Assembly (NCBI GenBank): GCA_026003835.1
Contig: BPHZ01000005.1
Coordinates: forward strand, 124,001-188,000
Origin: Herpetosiphonaceae bacterium
GTDB taxonomy: Bacteria > Chloroflexota > Chloroflexia > Chloroflexales > Herpetosiphonaceae
Direction: 5' to 3'
DNA length: 64,000 nucleotides
Part shown: piece after piece, positions 55,334-63,337 of the stretch
Layout: each line of letters opens with the position of its first letter
How positions within the stretch are numbered: position 1 is the first letter of the stretch
Position numbers and translations under genes: made by a program
Notes under the pieces: model-generated
What the model saw: the letters and a program-made list of their open reading frames with translations, nothing else
Database searches by the model: none
What the model was told of the DNA's origin: nothing

Positions 55334-56508
55334 GGATTCTCTACATCGCCAGCGGCATCAGGTTGCCCGGCACTCATGGCGGCTCGACTCATACCCTGGA
55401 AGTTGCCCGAGGGCTGGCTCAACGCGGTCACGAAGTGCACGTTGTCGCCCGGCCGCCGGGAGGCGCCCGCAGTGGATTGGCCCGCTCCATTGACGGTTTT
55501 ACGCTCCATTATCTCAATCTGCCCAAGGCGCTCGCGCTGCCAGGCTACCCAGCTGTGCGGACACTTGTTCGCCGGCTGCAGCCCGATGCGCTGATGGAGC
55601 GCTACTACAATTTTGCCGGCGCTGGTGTGCTCGCCGCTCACAAGGCCGGTATCCCTGTGCTGCTGGAAGTCAATGCGCTGATCGTCGATCCACCGGCGAT
55701 CCTCAAGCGCCGGCTCGACGATCGCCTGGGCGGCCCAATGCGCCGCTGGGCGGTCCAGCAGTGCCGCTGGAGCGCTCGCATCGTGACCCCGCTCCATACG
55801 ACGGTGCCGCCGGAGATCGAGCGCGAAAAGATCGTCGAACTGCCGTGGGGCGCAAATGTTGAGCGCTTTCAGGCGGCTCCAGCAGAGCGCCAACGCCTTC
55901 GCGCCGCGATCAGGGCGCGCTATGCGATCGATCCGGCGCAGCCGGTGCTGATATTTCTTGGCTCCTTCCGCGCCTGGCATGGGGTGGCTACCGCTGTACG
56001 CGCCGCGATTCGCTTGCTAGGGGCGGGCCACGATCTCCACCTGCTGCTGGTCGGTGATGGCCCCGAGCGGGCGGCAGTCGAAGCGCTGGCCCGCGGCTGG
56101 GAGGGACGTGTGACATGCGTGGGAAGCGTGCCGCATGAGGAGGTGCCCGGCTACTTGTACGCCGCCGACATAGGCGTCGCGCCGTTTGATCGCGCGGGGC
56201 ACCTGGCGCTCCAGGCGGCCGGCTTTTTCTGGTCGCCGCTTAAAGTGTATGAGTATATGGCGGCCGGCCTCCCGGTCGTGACCGCCGCGATCCCGCCTCT
56301 GGATCAGGCGATCAGACCGGGCATTGAGGGATTGCTCTTCCGCGAGGGATCCGTCGAGAGCCTTGCTGCGGCTGTTGCCCAGCTGTTGCGCTATCCGGAT
56401 GAGGCGCGCGCTATGGGCGAGCGTGCCAGAATACGCGTTGCCGCCCACTACTCCTGGCAGCGCCACTGTGAAGAGTTGGAGCGCATCCTCAGGGAGATCC
56501 GCGGATAA
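55330..56508 (+). CDS. Family 4 glycosyltransferase
   Basis: A 392-residue GT-B enzyme with a GTG start overlapping the previous stop (GTGA). 'GIRLPGTHGGSTHTLEVARGLAQRGHEVHVVARPPGG' is the N-terminal acceptor domain; 'PVLIFLGSFRAWHGVATAVRAA' starts the donor domain; 'AADIGVAPFD...WSPLKVYEYMAAGLPVVTAAIPPLDQAI' carries the E-x7-E-like site. Likely transfers a hexose to a glycolipid or exopolysaccharide. The overlap with the DarA-like gene suggests co-regulation with osmotic or cell-wall signalling. Confidence 0.9.
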   Translation: MRILYIASGIRLPGTHGGSTHTLEVARGLAQRGHEVHVVARPPGGARSGLARSIDGFTLHYLNLPKALALPGYPAVRTLVRRLQPDALMERYYNFAGAGVLAAHKAGIPVLLEVNALIVDPPAILKRRLDDRLGGPMRRWAVQQCRWSARIVTPLHTTVPPEIEREKIVELPWGANVERFQAAPAERQRLRAAIRARYAIDPAQPVLIFLGSFRAWHGVATAVRAAIRLLGAGHDLHLLLVGDGPERAAVEALARGWEGRVTCVGSVPHEEVPGYLYAADIGVAPFDRAGHLALQAAGFFWSPLKVYEYMAAGLPVVTAAIPPLDQAIRPGIEGLLFREGSVESLAAAVAQLLRYPDEARAMGERARIRVAAHYSWQRHCEELERILREIRG

Positions 56509-56534
56509 AGCATCCCTGCCTGTTCCGGCGTGTA

Positions 56535-56543
56535 TGCTATAAT
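56535..56543 (+). promoter_or_regulatory. Extended -10 promoter for SH3b protein gene
   Basis: TGCTATAAT, hexamer at 56538-56543, 60 nt before the ATG at 56603; no clear -35. Confidence 0.45.
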
Positions 56544-56602
56544 ACCTGCCGTCTGCCCGTCCGCTTCGCTAGCAGCCCCTTGGGGTACCGGAGGATATCT
56601 CT

Positions 56603-57784
56603 ATGTCGCCGATGATCCTGATAGTCATTGTCGCTGTTCTTCTGCTGCTTGCCGGGGGCTTCTTCATCTTCCGCCGACTCCGACGGGACTCGATTGGGGA
56701 GCTGCCGCTGCCGCCGGATTATACGCCGATCGACTATACCTCCCTGCCGCAGGATGATCCGCAGCAAGGCCCATCACCCCGTGCGAAGGTTTTGATCGGC
56801 GCAGGCGTGCTGCTGATCGTCGGATCACTTGTCGCGCTGTTCGTCCTCCTGGGTGGGGAGAGCGACGCTGGCCATGAAGCAGAGCCGACACCTCGTCCTT
56901 CCTACACGCTCGATCTCCAGACTGCAGAGCTGAGCCGGGGTGACAGCGGCCTTCAGATCGATCTTACAGCAAAGACAACGCTGCCTGCAGGATCGACTGT
57001 CGAAGCGCAGCTGCTCGAAGGCGACAGGCCTTTTTCCCTATGGAATGAGGAGGATGGGAAGACAACGGTTGAAGGCGGCAATCTGCTCTGGACGATCCCG
57101 GTAGCCGATGGCTATCCGACGGGCACGCGGGATGTGACCTATACTGTTGTATTGCAGGCAGAGGTCGAGGGTGAGGTGATCTCCGACACGCAAGAGCTTG
57201 AGATCCTCTCATCCGCCGAGGTTGCCTTCTTCGAGGGGCCACAGCCAACGCCGACGACAGCCCCGCCGACGCCGACCAGTGGGCCAACTGCGACGCCTGC
57301 CCCGCTGCCGACCAGCGAGCCGCTTGAGCCAACACAGGCGCCTGCCCCGGCGACGGTCGTCGCCAGAACAGCGGCGACGATCTATGCCTCGCCGTATGGC
57401 CCCTCAGGGGTGCGTGGCCCGCTCAAGGCCGGGGATGAGGTACTGATCGTAGCAAAGCTGTGGAGCGGTGAGTGGTATCTCATTGTGGCGCCGGCGACAA
57501 CCGGCTGGGTTGAGGGCAGTGCGCTTCCTCTTGACGGAGTGAATGTGCCGGTCGCCGGAGGGGCGGGCAACCGTGCCGCCGTTTTCAATGGCGGCAATAT
57601 CCGCCAGACGCCAGTTGACGGGAAGGTCCTGGGGCAGCTGCACGCCGGCCAGACCGTAACGCTGCTTGCCCGCAATGCCGACTCGACCTGGTTCCGTGTC
57701 GAGGCGCCAGAGGCCACCGGCTGGGTCAGCGCGGCGCTCTTGACCATCGACCCGGCAGTGATCCCTACAATCCCGGTGCAGTAA
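56603..57784 (+). CDS. Membrane-anchored protein with two bacterial SH3 domains
   Basis: A 393-residue protein: an N-terminal helix (residues 4-23), a second helix at about 64-86, an extracytoplasmic beta-rich domain (about 100-205), a Pro/Thr linker ('TPTTAPPTPTSGPTATPAPLPTSEPLEPTQAP'), and two SH3b units. One is 'TAATIYASPYGPSGVRGPLKAGDEVLIVAKLWSGEWYLIV...GWVEGSAL'. The other is 'AAVFNGGNIRQTPVDGKVLGQLHAGQTVTLLARNADSTWFRV...GWVSAALL'. SH3b domains usually bind peptidoglycan, so cell-wall attachment is likely. GGAGG precedes the ATG. Confidence 0.83.
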   Translation: MSPMILIVIVAVLLLLAGGFFIFRRLRRDSIGELPLPPDYTPIDYTSLPQDDPQQGPSPRAKVLIGAGVLLIVGSLVALFVLLGGESDAGHEAEPTPRPSYTLDLQTAELSRGDSGLQIDLTAKTTLPAGSTVEAQLLEGDRPFSLWNEEDGKTTVEGGNLLWTIPVADGYPTGTRDVTYTVVLQAEVEGEVISDTQELEILSSAEVAFFEGPQPTPTTAPPTPTSGPTATPAPLPTSEPLEPTQAPAPATVVARTAATIYASPYGPSGVRGPLKAGDEVLIVAKLWSGEWYLIVAPATTGWVEGSALPLDGVNVPVAGGAGNRAAVFNGGNIRQTPVDGKVLGQLHAGQTVTLLARNADSTWFRVEAPEATGWVSAALLTIDPAVIPTIPVQ

Positions 57785-57938
57785 TGCACTCGCGTAATGC
57801 GGGGCGCTCCCACTATGTGCTGCGCAGATCGCAGGCTCGATACCGAGTGAGGAGCACAGCTGGTCTCCCCACAGGCTGCTCCTCGCCCTCCTCGCGATTT
57901 ATCCTTTTGCAATGGGCTGCTGGAAATTATGAGAGTTA

Positions 57939-57947
57939 TGATACAAT
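57939..57947 (+). promoter_or_regulatory. Extended -10 promoter for the ClpB-like/Hsp70-like pair
   Basis: TGATACAAT, hexamer at 57942-57947. It implies a leader of about 170 nt before the ClpB-like ATG. No CIRCE inverted repeat was found. The rest of the 57.8-58.1 kb gap holds nothing else recognisable. Confidence 0.4.
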
Positions 57948-58126
57948 AGACCCAAAGTAACCTGGTGTGGCCGGGTACCCAATACGTTGTCGCGCACCTC
58001 ATCACATCTCGTGTCCTCTTGCGATCTGTCCATCCTTCCCTGGATGCCGGCAGCGTATTGTTTCTGGGTGTAGAGGCTTAGTTGGAGAAGGATGTTCGGT
58101 GATACCCGATGACAAGGACTGAAAGC

Positions 58127-59299
58127 ATGAGCACGGAACGTGAGCGACGGATTCCCAACGGCATGAAGCCCGCGACGCGAGGGGATCAGAATCCGTTGGA
58201 TACGATCGAGAAAGCGCTGCGCGAGACCATTTTTGGTCAAAGCAGGGCCATTGATAGCCTTGTGCGTGCGCTCAATCGTGCCCGGCTCGGTTTCAATGCC
58301 GGCCACAGTAATCGCCCGCGAGCAACGCTGCTCTTCCTTGGGCCAACAGGTGTAGGCAAGAGCGAGAGCGCTAAGCGGCTTGCGGAGCTGCTTCATCCTG
58401 AAGGCGGCGGCTTCCTGAAGATCGACTGCAGTCTCTTCAGCCAGGGACACGAAGTTTCGGCTTTGCTTGGCGCGCCGCCGTCGTACGTGGGCCGCGATCA
58501 GAAACCGCTCTTTGACCCGGATATTATCGAGGTCGATAACTCGGTGATCCTTTTCGATGAGATCGAGAAAGGGACGACTGAGCTGTGGAACCTCCTGCTG
58601 CAGATCATGGAGGATGGCGAGATCACGCTGCTCAACGGTGGCCGGCGAGTATCGTTCAGCAAGAGCATTGTCATCATGACAACGAATGTCGGCGCGAAGG
58701 AGATGGCCGATTTCGTCGATCGGCGTACCATCGGCTTCCGCACATCGCAGAAGGATGTTGAGGGGACCGGCCAACAAATCTACCAGATCGGCTTCGAGGC
58801 GCTGCAGCGCGTCTTCCGCCCCGAATGGATCAATCGTATCGATGAGGTGATCGCCTTCCGTCCGCTTAGCAGCCAGACGTTGTCCTATATCCTCGATCGG
58901 ATGATCAAGGAGGCTAATGAGCAGTATATGCGCCACGGTATCCAGGTCGAGCTGACTGAGGATGCCCGTGATTATCTGCTGCGCCGCGGCTTTGATCCTC
59001 GCTTCGGCGCCCGGCCGCTGCGCGCTCGCCTGTTGAAGGATCTGGATGCACCGCTCGCCGATCTGCTGGCGTCGGGCGGTATCCCCGAGGGCTGCCGGGT
59101 GTTGGTGGATCTCTCTGAGGAGGAGGGTAGCCACGGCGAAAACCTTTCGTTCTACTATCAGCCTGATGAGGAGCTGGCCGCTGTTGCCCGGCGTCACAAG
59201 AGCGTGCAGGTTGCCCAGGAACAGAAGCCACAGCCGGATCAGCCGCAGCATACGCCTGGCCCCGCTGTCGCTCGCTCTGCTGAGGGAAGCCGCCGCTAG
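58127..59299 (+). CDS. Stand-alone AAA+ ATPase resembling the ClpB/ClpA D2 module
   Basis: About 390 residues covering only the second AAA module of Hsp100 proteins: 'IFGQSRAIDSLVRALNRARLGF', Walker A 'GPTGVGKSESAK', pore-loop region 'GAPPSYVGRDQKPLFD', Walker B 'VILFDEIEKG', sensor 1 'IVIMTTNVGAKE', Arg finger in 'FRPEWINRIDEVIAF' and sensor 2 'FGARPLRARL'. There is no N-domain, D1 or ClpB middle coil, and no IGF/L loop for ClpP. A Gln/Pro-rich 30-residue tail ends it. ATG 58109 is an alternative start. It sits beside an Hsp70-like gene, so a small disaggregase pair is plausible. Confidence 0.82.
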   Translation: MSTERERRIPNGMKPATRGDQNPLDTIEKALRETIFGQSRAIDSLVRALNRARLGFNAGHSNRPRATLLFLGPTGVGKSESAKRLAELLHPEGGGFLKIDCSLFSQGHEVSALLGAPPSYVGRDQKPLFDPDIIEVDNSVILFDEIEKGTTELWNLLLQIMEDGEITLLNGGRRVSFSKSIVIMTTNVGAKEMADFVDRRTIGFRTSQKDVEGTGQQIYQIGFEALQRVFRPEWINRIDEVIAFRPLSSQTLSYILDRMIKEANEQYMRHGIQVELTEDARDYLLRRGFDPRFGARPLRARLLKDLDAPLADLLASGGIPEGCRVLVDLSEEEGSHGENLSFYYQPDEELAAVARRHKSVQVAQEQKPQPDQPQHTPGPAVARSAEGSRR

Positions 59300-59329
59300 T
59301 TGGGCGCTGCTGTTTCACCGACCTTATCA

Positions 59330-59359
59330 AAGAGGGGTGCGGAGATCCGCACCCCTCTT
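59330..59359. terminator. Long hairpin between ATPase and Hsp70-like genes
   Basis: AAGAGGGGTGCGG-AGAT-CCGCACCCCTCTT, a perfect 13-bp stem with a tetraloop, 30 nt after the ClpB-like stop. No T-run follows, so it may be a terminator, attenuator or mRNA-stability element. Confidence 0.5.
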
Positions 59360-59479
59360 GCATGTCCCTGGAACATAAAGCATGGCGTACCGAATACAGC
59401 TCACGACCGATGCAAACAGGAAGCGTGTGTGATACCATTTTCGCTCCTGCTGTGTCGATGTCAATAAGGAGGGGTCGCT

Positions 59480-60841
59480 ATGCATGTTGGGCTGGATTTT
59501 GGCACTACCAACTCGACCGCTGCTGTCTATGATGGCGCGGAGGTGCGGTTCATCCCGCTTGATCCTGCGGCTGCGAACCCGGCAGTGATGCGTTCGGCGC
59601 TGTTCATTGGACGTGATGGAGAGCTGCTGACGGGAAAGGCTGCGATCGATCACTACACAGCCAGCAATGTCGGGCGAGAGCTTGTCTACGAGCGGCGCTA
59701 TATCGGCGAGACAGAGCTGACGCTGGCGGATATCGGCACCATTGTCCAGAGCCTTTTCGCCGTCGTCGATGCCAATGCCCCCGAACGCCTCTTCCAATCG
59801 CTCAAAACGGTTCTGCGCGATCCATCATATACCTCAACTGATGTCTATGGCACGCGCTGGAGTATCGAGCAGCTGGTTGCGGCGCTGCTGAGCGAGATTA
59901 AGCACCGCATCGAGGATTATATCGGCGAGCCCATCACAAGCGTCACGATTGGCCGTCCGGTCCACTATGCCAGTACGCCGCAGGGTGATGCGCTGGCTCT
60001 GGAGCGGATGCGCCGGGCCTGTGAGCTGGCCGGGCTGCCGCAGGTGACCTTTCTGGAGGAGCCTGTGGCCGCGGCATATGCCTACGCAAAGGAGATCGAT
60101 GCCCTACGCCATATCCTGGTCTTCGATTTTGGTGGCGGTACGCTTGACGTTACCGTGATGGCGCTCGACCAGCATGGCAGACGCCAGGTGTTGGCGACGG
60201 GGGGTGTGCCTGTTGGCGGTGATGTGTTGGATAGCCGGATTGTTATGGGCGCGCTGCTGCCCTACTTTGGCGCCGGCGCTGTGCTTGGCCCGCGTAAGCT
60301 GCCGCTCCCTGCCTTCTTGCTCGATGGCCTGGAGAGCTGGCAAAGCATCCTGGAGTTGCACACACCGCGCACGCTGGGCATCATCGAGGAGGCCATTGCA
60401 ACCAGCAATAAGCCCCAGGAGCTGAAAGCGCTGCGCTCGCTGATTCGCGAGAACTATGGGCTGTTGCTCTACGCCGAAGTCGAGCAGGCCAAGTGCCGCG
60501 TTTCGACGATGCCGCAGACTGAGATTAAAATGGATGCAGGGGAGATCCATTTTTGTCATACGTTGACCCGCATTGAGTTTGAGCGGCTGATCGGCCCAGA
60601 GACCCGCGCCATTGCCGGCTGTGTCGATGATGTGCTGGACGCCGCCTGCCTCTGGCCCGACCAGATCGATGTTGTGCTGCGCACCGGCGGCTCGTCGCGT
60701 ATTCCACGCTTCGTCCGGCTCCTCTGCGACCGCTTCGGCAGCGATAAACTGCGCGAGCAGGATCCATTCACCAGCGTCGGCGCCGGCCTGGCTGTAGCCG
60801 CCTGGGAGCGCGCTCAAGGCGCCCACGCCAGATCAGTTTGA
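59480..60841 (+). CDS. Hsp70-like ATPase without substrate-binding domain
   Basis: A 453-residue actin/Hsp70-fold protein of the YegD/HscA-distant group: phosphate 1 'GLDFGTTNST', connect 'FLEEPVAAAYAYAKE', phosphate 2 'VFDFGGGTLDVTVM', adenosine 'VVLRTGGSSRIPRFVRLL'. An insertion 'RKLPLPAFLLDGLESWQSILELHTPRTLGIIEEA' sits in the middle. The DnaK C-terminal peptide-binding domain and linker are absent, so it is an ATPase with an altered partner or function. Strong AAGGAGG precedes the ATG. Likely works with the neighbouring AAA+ protein. Confidence 0.85.
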   Translation: MHVGLDFGTTNSTAAVYDGAEVRFIPLDPAAANPAVMRSALFIGRDGELLTGKAAIDHYTASNVGRELVYERRYIGETELTLADIGTIVQSLFAVVDANAPERLFQSLKTVLRDPSYTSTDVYGTRWSIEQLVAALLSEIKHRIEDYIGEPITSVTIGRPVHYASTPQGDALALERMRRACELAGLPQVTFLEEPVAAAYAYAKEIDALRHILVFDFGGGTLDVTVMALDQHGRRQVLATGGVPVGGDVLDSRIVMGALLPYFGAGAVLGPRKLPLPAFLLDGLESWQSILELHTPRTLGIIEEAIATSNKPQELKALRSLIRENYGLLLYAEVEQAKCRVSTMPQTEIKMDAGEIHFCHTLTRIEFERLIGPETRAIAGCVDDVLDAACLWPDQIDVVLRTGGSSRIPRFVRLLCDRFGSDKLREQDPFTSVGAGLAVAAWERAQGAHARSV

Positions 60842-60917
60842 TCATCAGGCAGGAAGGCTGGAACTGCAGCTGATATCCGACGTTGGTCTGATTGATCTGC
60901 TCTGGTATCTATGCTAT

Positions 60918-60929
60918 GGTGAGGGCAGT
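60918..60929 (+). promoter_or_regulatory. Candidate promoter -10 for ABC-F leader transcript
   Basis: TATGGT as -10, 17 bp after TTGATC (both 4 of 6 to consensus). Transcription would start about 20 nt before the leader ORF. Weak on its own, but placed correctly for the attenuator that follows. Confidence 0.35.
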
Positions 60930-60950
60930 TGTTATCGGATTGGTGGAGTG

Positions 60951-61052
60951 ATGATCATGCTGCCTATGGGCTATCAGTACGAGATTGGTGGGTGTCGCGG
61001 GTCCATCCTGGCCGTGGCCCAGGCGTACTGCGCCCAAAAAAGGCCAGCATGA
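60951..61052 (+). CDS. Putative 33-residue leader peptide upstream of ABC-F gene
   Basis: ATG at 60951 (TGGAG just ahead; second ATG at 60957) to TGA at 61050-61052, encoding 'MIMLPMGYQYEIGGCRGSIL' and then 'AVAQAYCAQKRPA'. It is followed 29 nt later by a terminator hairpin and 145 nt later by the ABC-F gene. Codons 20-23 contain GGCCGTGG (61010-61017), which is complementary to the 3' arm of the terminator. This is the arrangement used for ribosome-mediated attenuation of antibiotic-resistance ABC-F genes. The peptide sequence itself matches nothing I know. Confidence 0.5.
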   Translation: MIMLPMGYQYEIGGCRGSILAVAQAYCAQKRPA

Positions 61053-61081
61053 CATAACGCAGACAAGACGTTAAGCAGCAT

Positions 61082-61117
61082 GCGGCCGTGGGTCAGTACG
61101 GGGTCCACGGCCGCTTT
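61082..61117 (+). terminator. Attenuator-type terminator before ABC-F gene
   Basis: GCGGCCGTGG (61082-61091) pairs perfectly with CCACGGCCGC (61105-61114), followed by TTT and GCGTT. The 3' arm can alternatively pair with 61010-61017 inside the leader ORF, giving mutually exclusive terminator and antiterminator forms. Confidence 0.6.
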
Positions 61118-61197
61118 GCGTTCGATCGTGCCCTGTATTGGCCGGCCGCAACGATGAGCTTCAATGTTGAATTTGAAGTTCAACCATGGAGGAAACG

Positions 61198-62847
61198 ATG
61201 ACTCTGGTCAACCTTCACGGCATCGAGAAGCTTTACGGCGGCAGGCCCATTCTCACCGGCATTGATTGGACCATCGAGGAGGGAGATCGTATTGGGCTTG
61301 TCGGGCCAAATGGCGCCGGCAAGTCCACGTTGCTCAAGATTGTGGCGGGATTGGAGAAGCCGCAGGCTGGTCGCGTTGTGCGGCGGCGCGGCCTGCGCTG
61401 CGCCTACCTGGCACAACATATCGCCGGCGATGAGCGAACACCTCTACAGGTCATGCTGAGCGCCCGCGGCGACCTTGCGGAGCTGGAGGAGCAGCTGGCG
61501 GCCTGCGAGGCGGCGCTGGCCCTGCCCGAGGTGATGGCCGATCTCAAACGGATGGAACGGGTATTGGAGCGGCAGGAGCGTCTGCTGGCGCGCTTCGAAG
61601 AGTTGGGCGGCCCTGGCTTCGCAGGGGAGGCGCGAACCTTCCTGCGCTCCCTGGGTATCGACGATGAAGATATGCTGCGGCCGCTGGCGGAGCTGAGCGG
61701 TGGGCAGCGTAAGCTGGTGGGCCTGGCTGCCTGTCTGGCGCAGCGCCCCGACCTGCTCCTGCTGGACGAGCCCGAAACACATCTTGATCTGCCGCGTCGC
61801 CGGCAGCTCGAAGCGCTGATCCGCTCTTTTGAGGGCGCCGTGGTAATCGTCTCGCACGATCGTTACCTACTCGACGAGACGGTTGGCGAGATTGTCGAGC
61901 TGGAGCGCGGCGGCGTGAAGCGCTGGCCCGGTAACTACTCTGCCTATGCTGTTGCTAAAGAGCTGGCGCTGCGGCGCCAGCAGGAGCTGTATGTTAGCCA
62001 GCAGAAGGAGATCGCCCGGTTGGAGGAGGCGATCCGGCGCTTCAAGCAGTGGGCGCATATGGTTGTCAACGAGCGGCATATCCGCCAGGCGCGGGTCAAA
62101 CAGCGACAGATCGATCGGATGGAGAAGGTCGAGCGGCCTGTGCTTGAGCGGCGCAAGATGGCGCTGCGCTTGAACAGCGCTGTGCGCGGCGGGCAGAAGG
62201 TCGTAGAGTTACGCAGCGCAAGTGTAGCCTTTGGCGCTGATCCGGTTTTGCTTGATGTACATATAACGGTTTGGCGCGGCGAGCGTGTGGGCATCGTCGG
62301 GGCGAACGGCGCCGGCAAGAGTGTGCTGGCGAAGCTGATCACCGGCGAGCTGCCGCCGTCCGAGGGCGAGCGCTGGGCCGGCCCCGCCATCAAGATCGGC
62401 TACTTTGCCCAGGGCCACGAGACGCTGCCGCCTGATGCAACGCCGTTGGAGCTGGTTCGGGCGGCGAAGCCAGTCTACGAAAACGAGGCTGTGGCTTTGC
62501 TGGGCCGCTTTCTGTTTAGCTATCAGCAGGCGAGCCAGCCGGTGCGTGCGCTCAGCGGCGGCGAACGCAGCAGGTTGCAACTTCTCCTGCTGATGCTCGG
62601 CGGCTACAACTGCCTGGTGCTCGACGAGCCGACCAACCATCTTGACATCGACTCTGCTGAGGTGCTTGAGGCGGCGCTGGAGCAGTTCGACGGCACCGTG
62701 ATCGTTATCTCCCATGATCGCTACTTTCTCGATCGTATCGCCGATCGCATCGTGGAAGTGCGCCATGGCGAAGCGATAAGCTTCGAGGGCGGCTACAGCG
62801 AGTGGGTTGCACAGGCGTCAGAAGGGTCTGTCGCTTACCGCGCATAG
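61198..62847 (+). CDS. ABC-F family ATPase (ribosome-acting)
   Basis: About 549 residues, two ABC modules with no membrane domain. Module 1: 'GPNGAGKSTLLK', 'LSGGQRKLVGLAACLAQRPDLLLLDEPETHLDLP', with Glu in place of the usual Asn-containing 'DEPTNHLD'. Linker 'RFKQWAHMVVNERHIRQARVKQRQIDRMEKVERP', the P-site tRNA interaction motif. Module 2: 'GANGAGKSVLAK', 'LSGGERSRLQLLLLMLGGYNCLVLDEPTNHLDID'. Start at 61198 follows GGAGGAAAC. ABC-F proteins free ribosomes from antibiotics or stalled states. The upstream leader/attenuator favours an inducible role, but a housekeeping paralogue (Uup/EttA-like) remains possible. Confidence 0.88.
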   Translation: MTLVNLHGIEKLYGGRPILTGIDWTIEEGDRIGLVGPNGAGKSTLLKIVAGLEKPQAGRVVRRRGLRCAYLAQHIAGDERTPLQVMLSARGDLAELEEQLAACEAALALPEVMADLKRMERVLERQERLLARFEELGGPGFAGEARTFLRSLGIDDEDMLRPLAELSGGQRKLVGLAACLAQRPDLLLLDEPETHLDLPRRRQLEALIRSFEGAVVIVSHDRYLLDETVGEIVELERGGVKRWPGNYSAYAVAKELALRRQQELYVSQQKEIARLEEAIRRFKQWAHMVVNERHIRQARVKQRQIDRMEKVERPVLERRKMALRLNSAVRGGQKVVELRSASVAFGADPVLLDVHITVWRGERVGIVGANGAGKSVLAKLITGELPPSEGERWAGPAIKIGYFAQGHETLPPDATPLELVRAAKPVYENEAVALLGRFLFSYQQASQPVRALSGGERSRLQLLLLMLGGYNCLVLDEPTNHLDIDSAEVLEAALEQFDGTVIVISHDRYFLDRIADRIVEVRHGEAISFEGGYSEWVAQASEGSVAYRA

Positions 62848-62866
62848 CGGGGCCGGGCTCAATCAA

Positions 62867-62899
62867 CCTGGGCCTGTCGATCACCGCGACAGGCCCAGG
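62867..62899. terminator. Bidirectional terminator between ABC-F and next gene
   Basis: A perfect 13-bp stem CCTGGGCCTGTCG / CGACAGGCCCAGG (62867-62879, 62887-62899), covering the last codons of the minus-strand gene and 20 nt after the ABC-F stop. Confidence 0.5.
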
Positions 62900-63327
62900 C
62901 GCTCCGACAGCGCTTGAGCGTCGAAGCGGGCGATGTATTCACGGAATGTCTCGTGAGCGCAGCGCTCGACGATAAAAGAGCGCAGCAAGGTGGTTAGCAG
63001 CTGTGGCAGCTCGCTCCATAGAGCGGCAGCTGCTAGGTGCAGCGTCCGCCCCTCGCCGGCGGCGAGGTCCACATCGATACTTTGGGACGCGGCGGCAGTC
63101 TGGCTGGACGCCGGCTCCTGCAGCCTGATATCGCCGTCGTGGTTATGGTTGCAGCTGTGCGATGCGGCGGATAGTCGAATACGAGGCGCGTTGCGCAGAG
63201 GCACATGCTCGTCGAGCCAGCGCGCCAGCGCGTACGTCTGCAGGACCGTCTCGCGAGCGGCGAGCGGGCAAACGACAACGCTGTAGGATGTGAGCGCGGC
63301 TTGTTCGGCTGTCTCTAGAGTAATCAT
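62881..63327 (-). CDS. Small protein of unknown function beside siroheme reductase
   Basis: A 148-residue protein from the ATG at 63327, preceded by TGAGGAG. A longer frame to 63573 lies inside the reductase and is spurious. Features: 'SYSVVVCPLAARETVLQTYALARWLDEHVPLRNAPRIRLSAA', a His-rich 'SHSCNHNHDGD' patch that could bind metal, and a helical C-terminus ('LIVERC...ETFREYIARFDAQ'). No family recognised. It is 10 nt from the reductase end and likely co-transcribed, so a role in reductase maturation or sulfur/nitrogen metabolism is a guess. Confidence 0.6.
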   Translation of the reverse strand: MITLETAEQAALTSYSVVVCPLAARETVLQTYALARWLDEHVPLRNAPRIRLSAASHSCNHNHDGDIRLQEPASSQTAAASQSIDVDLAAGEGRTLHLAAAALWSELPQLLTTLLRSFIVERCAHETFREYIARFDAQALSERLGLSR

Positions 63328-63337
63328 AAACAACTCC

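Noticed and set aside
57785..58126. CIRCE heat-shock operator upstream of the ClpB-like/Hsp70-like genes
   Set aside because: The TTAGCACTC inverted repeat is absent.
57899..59251. 450-codon minus-strand frame opposite the ClpB-like gene
   Set aside because: Antisense of a clear AAA+ gene with all ATPase motifs; no start site.
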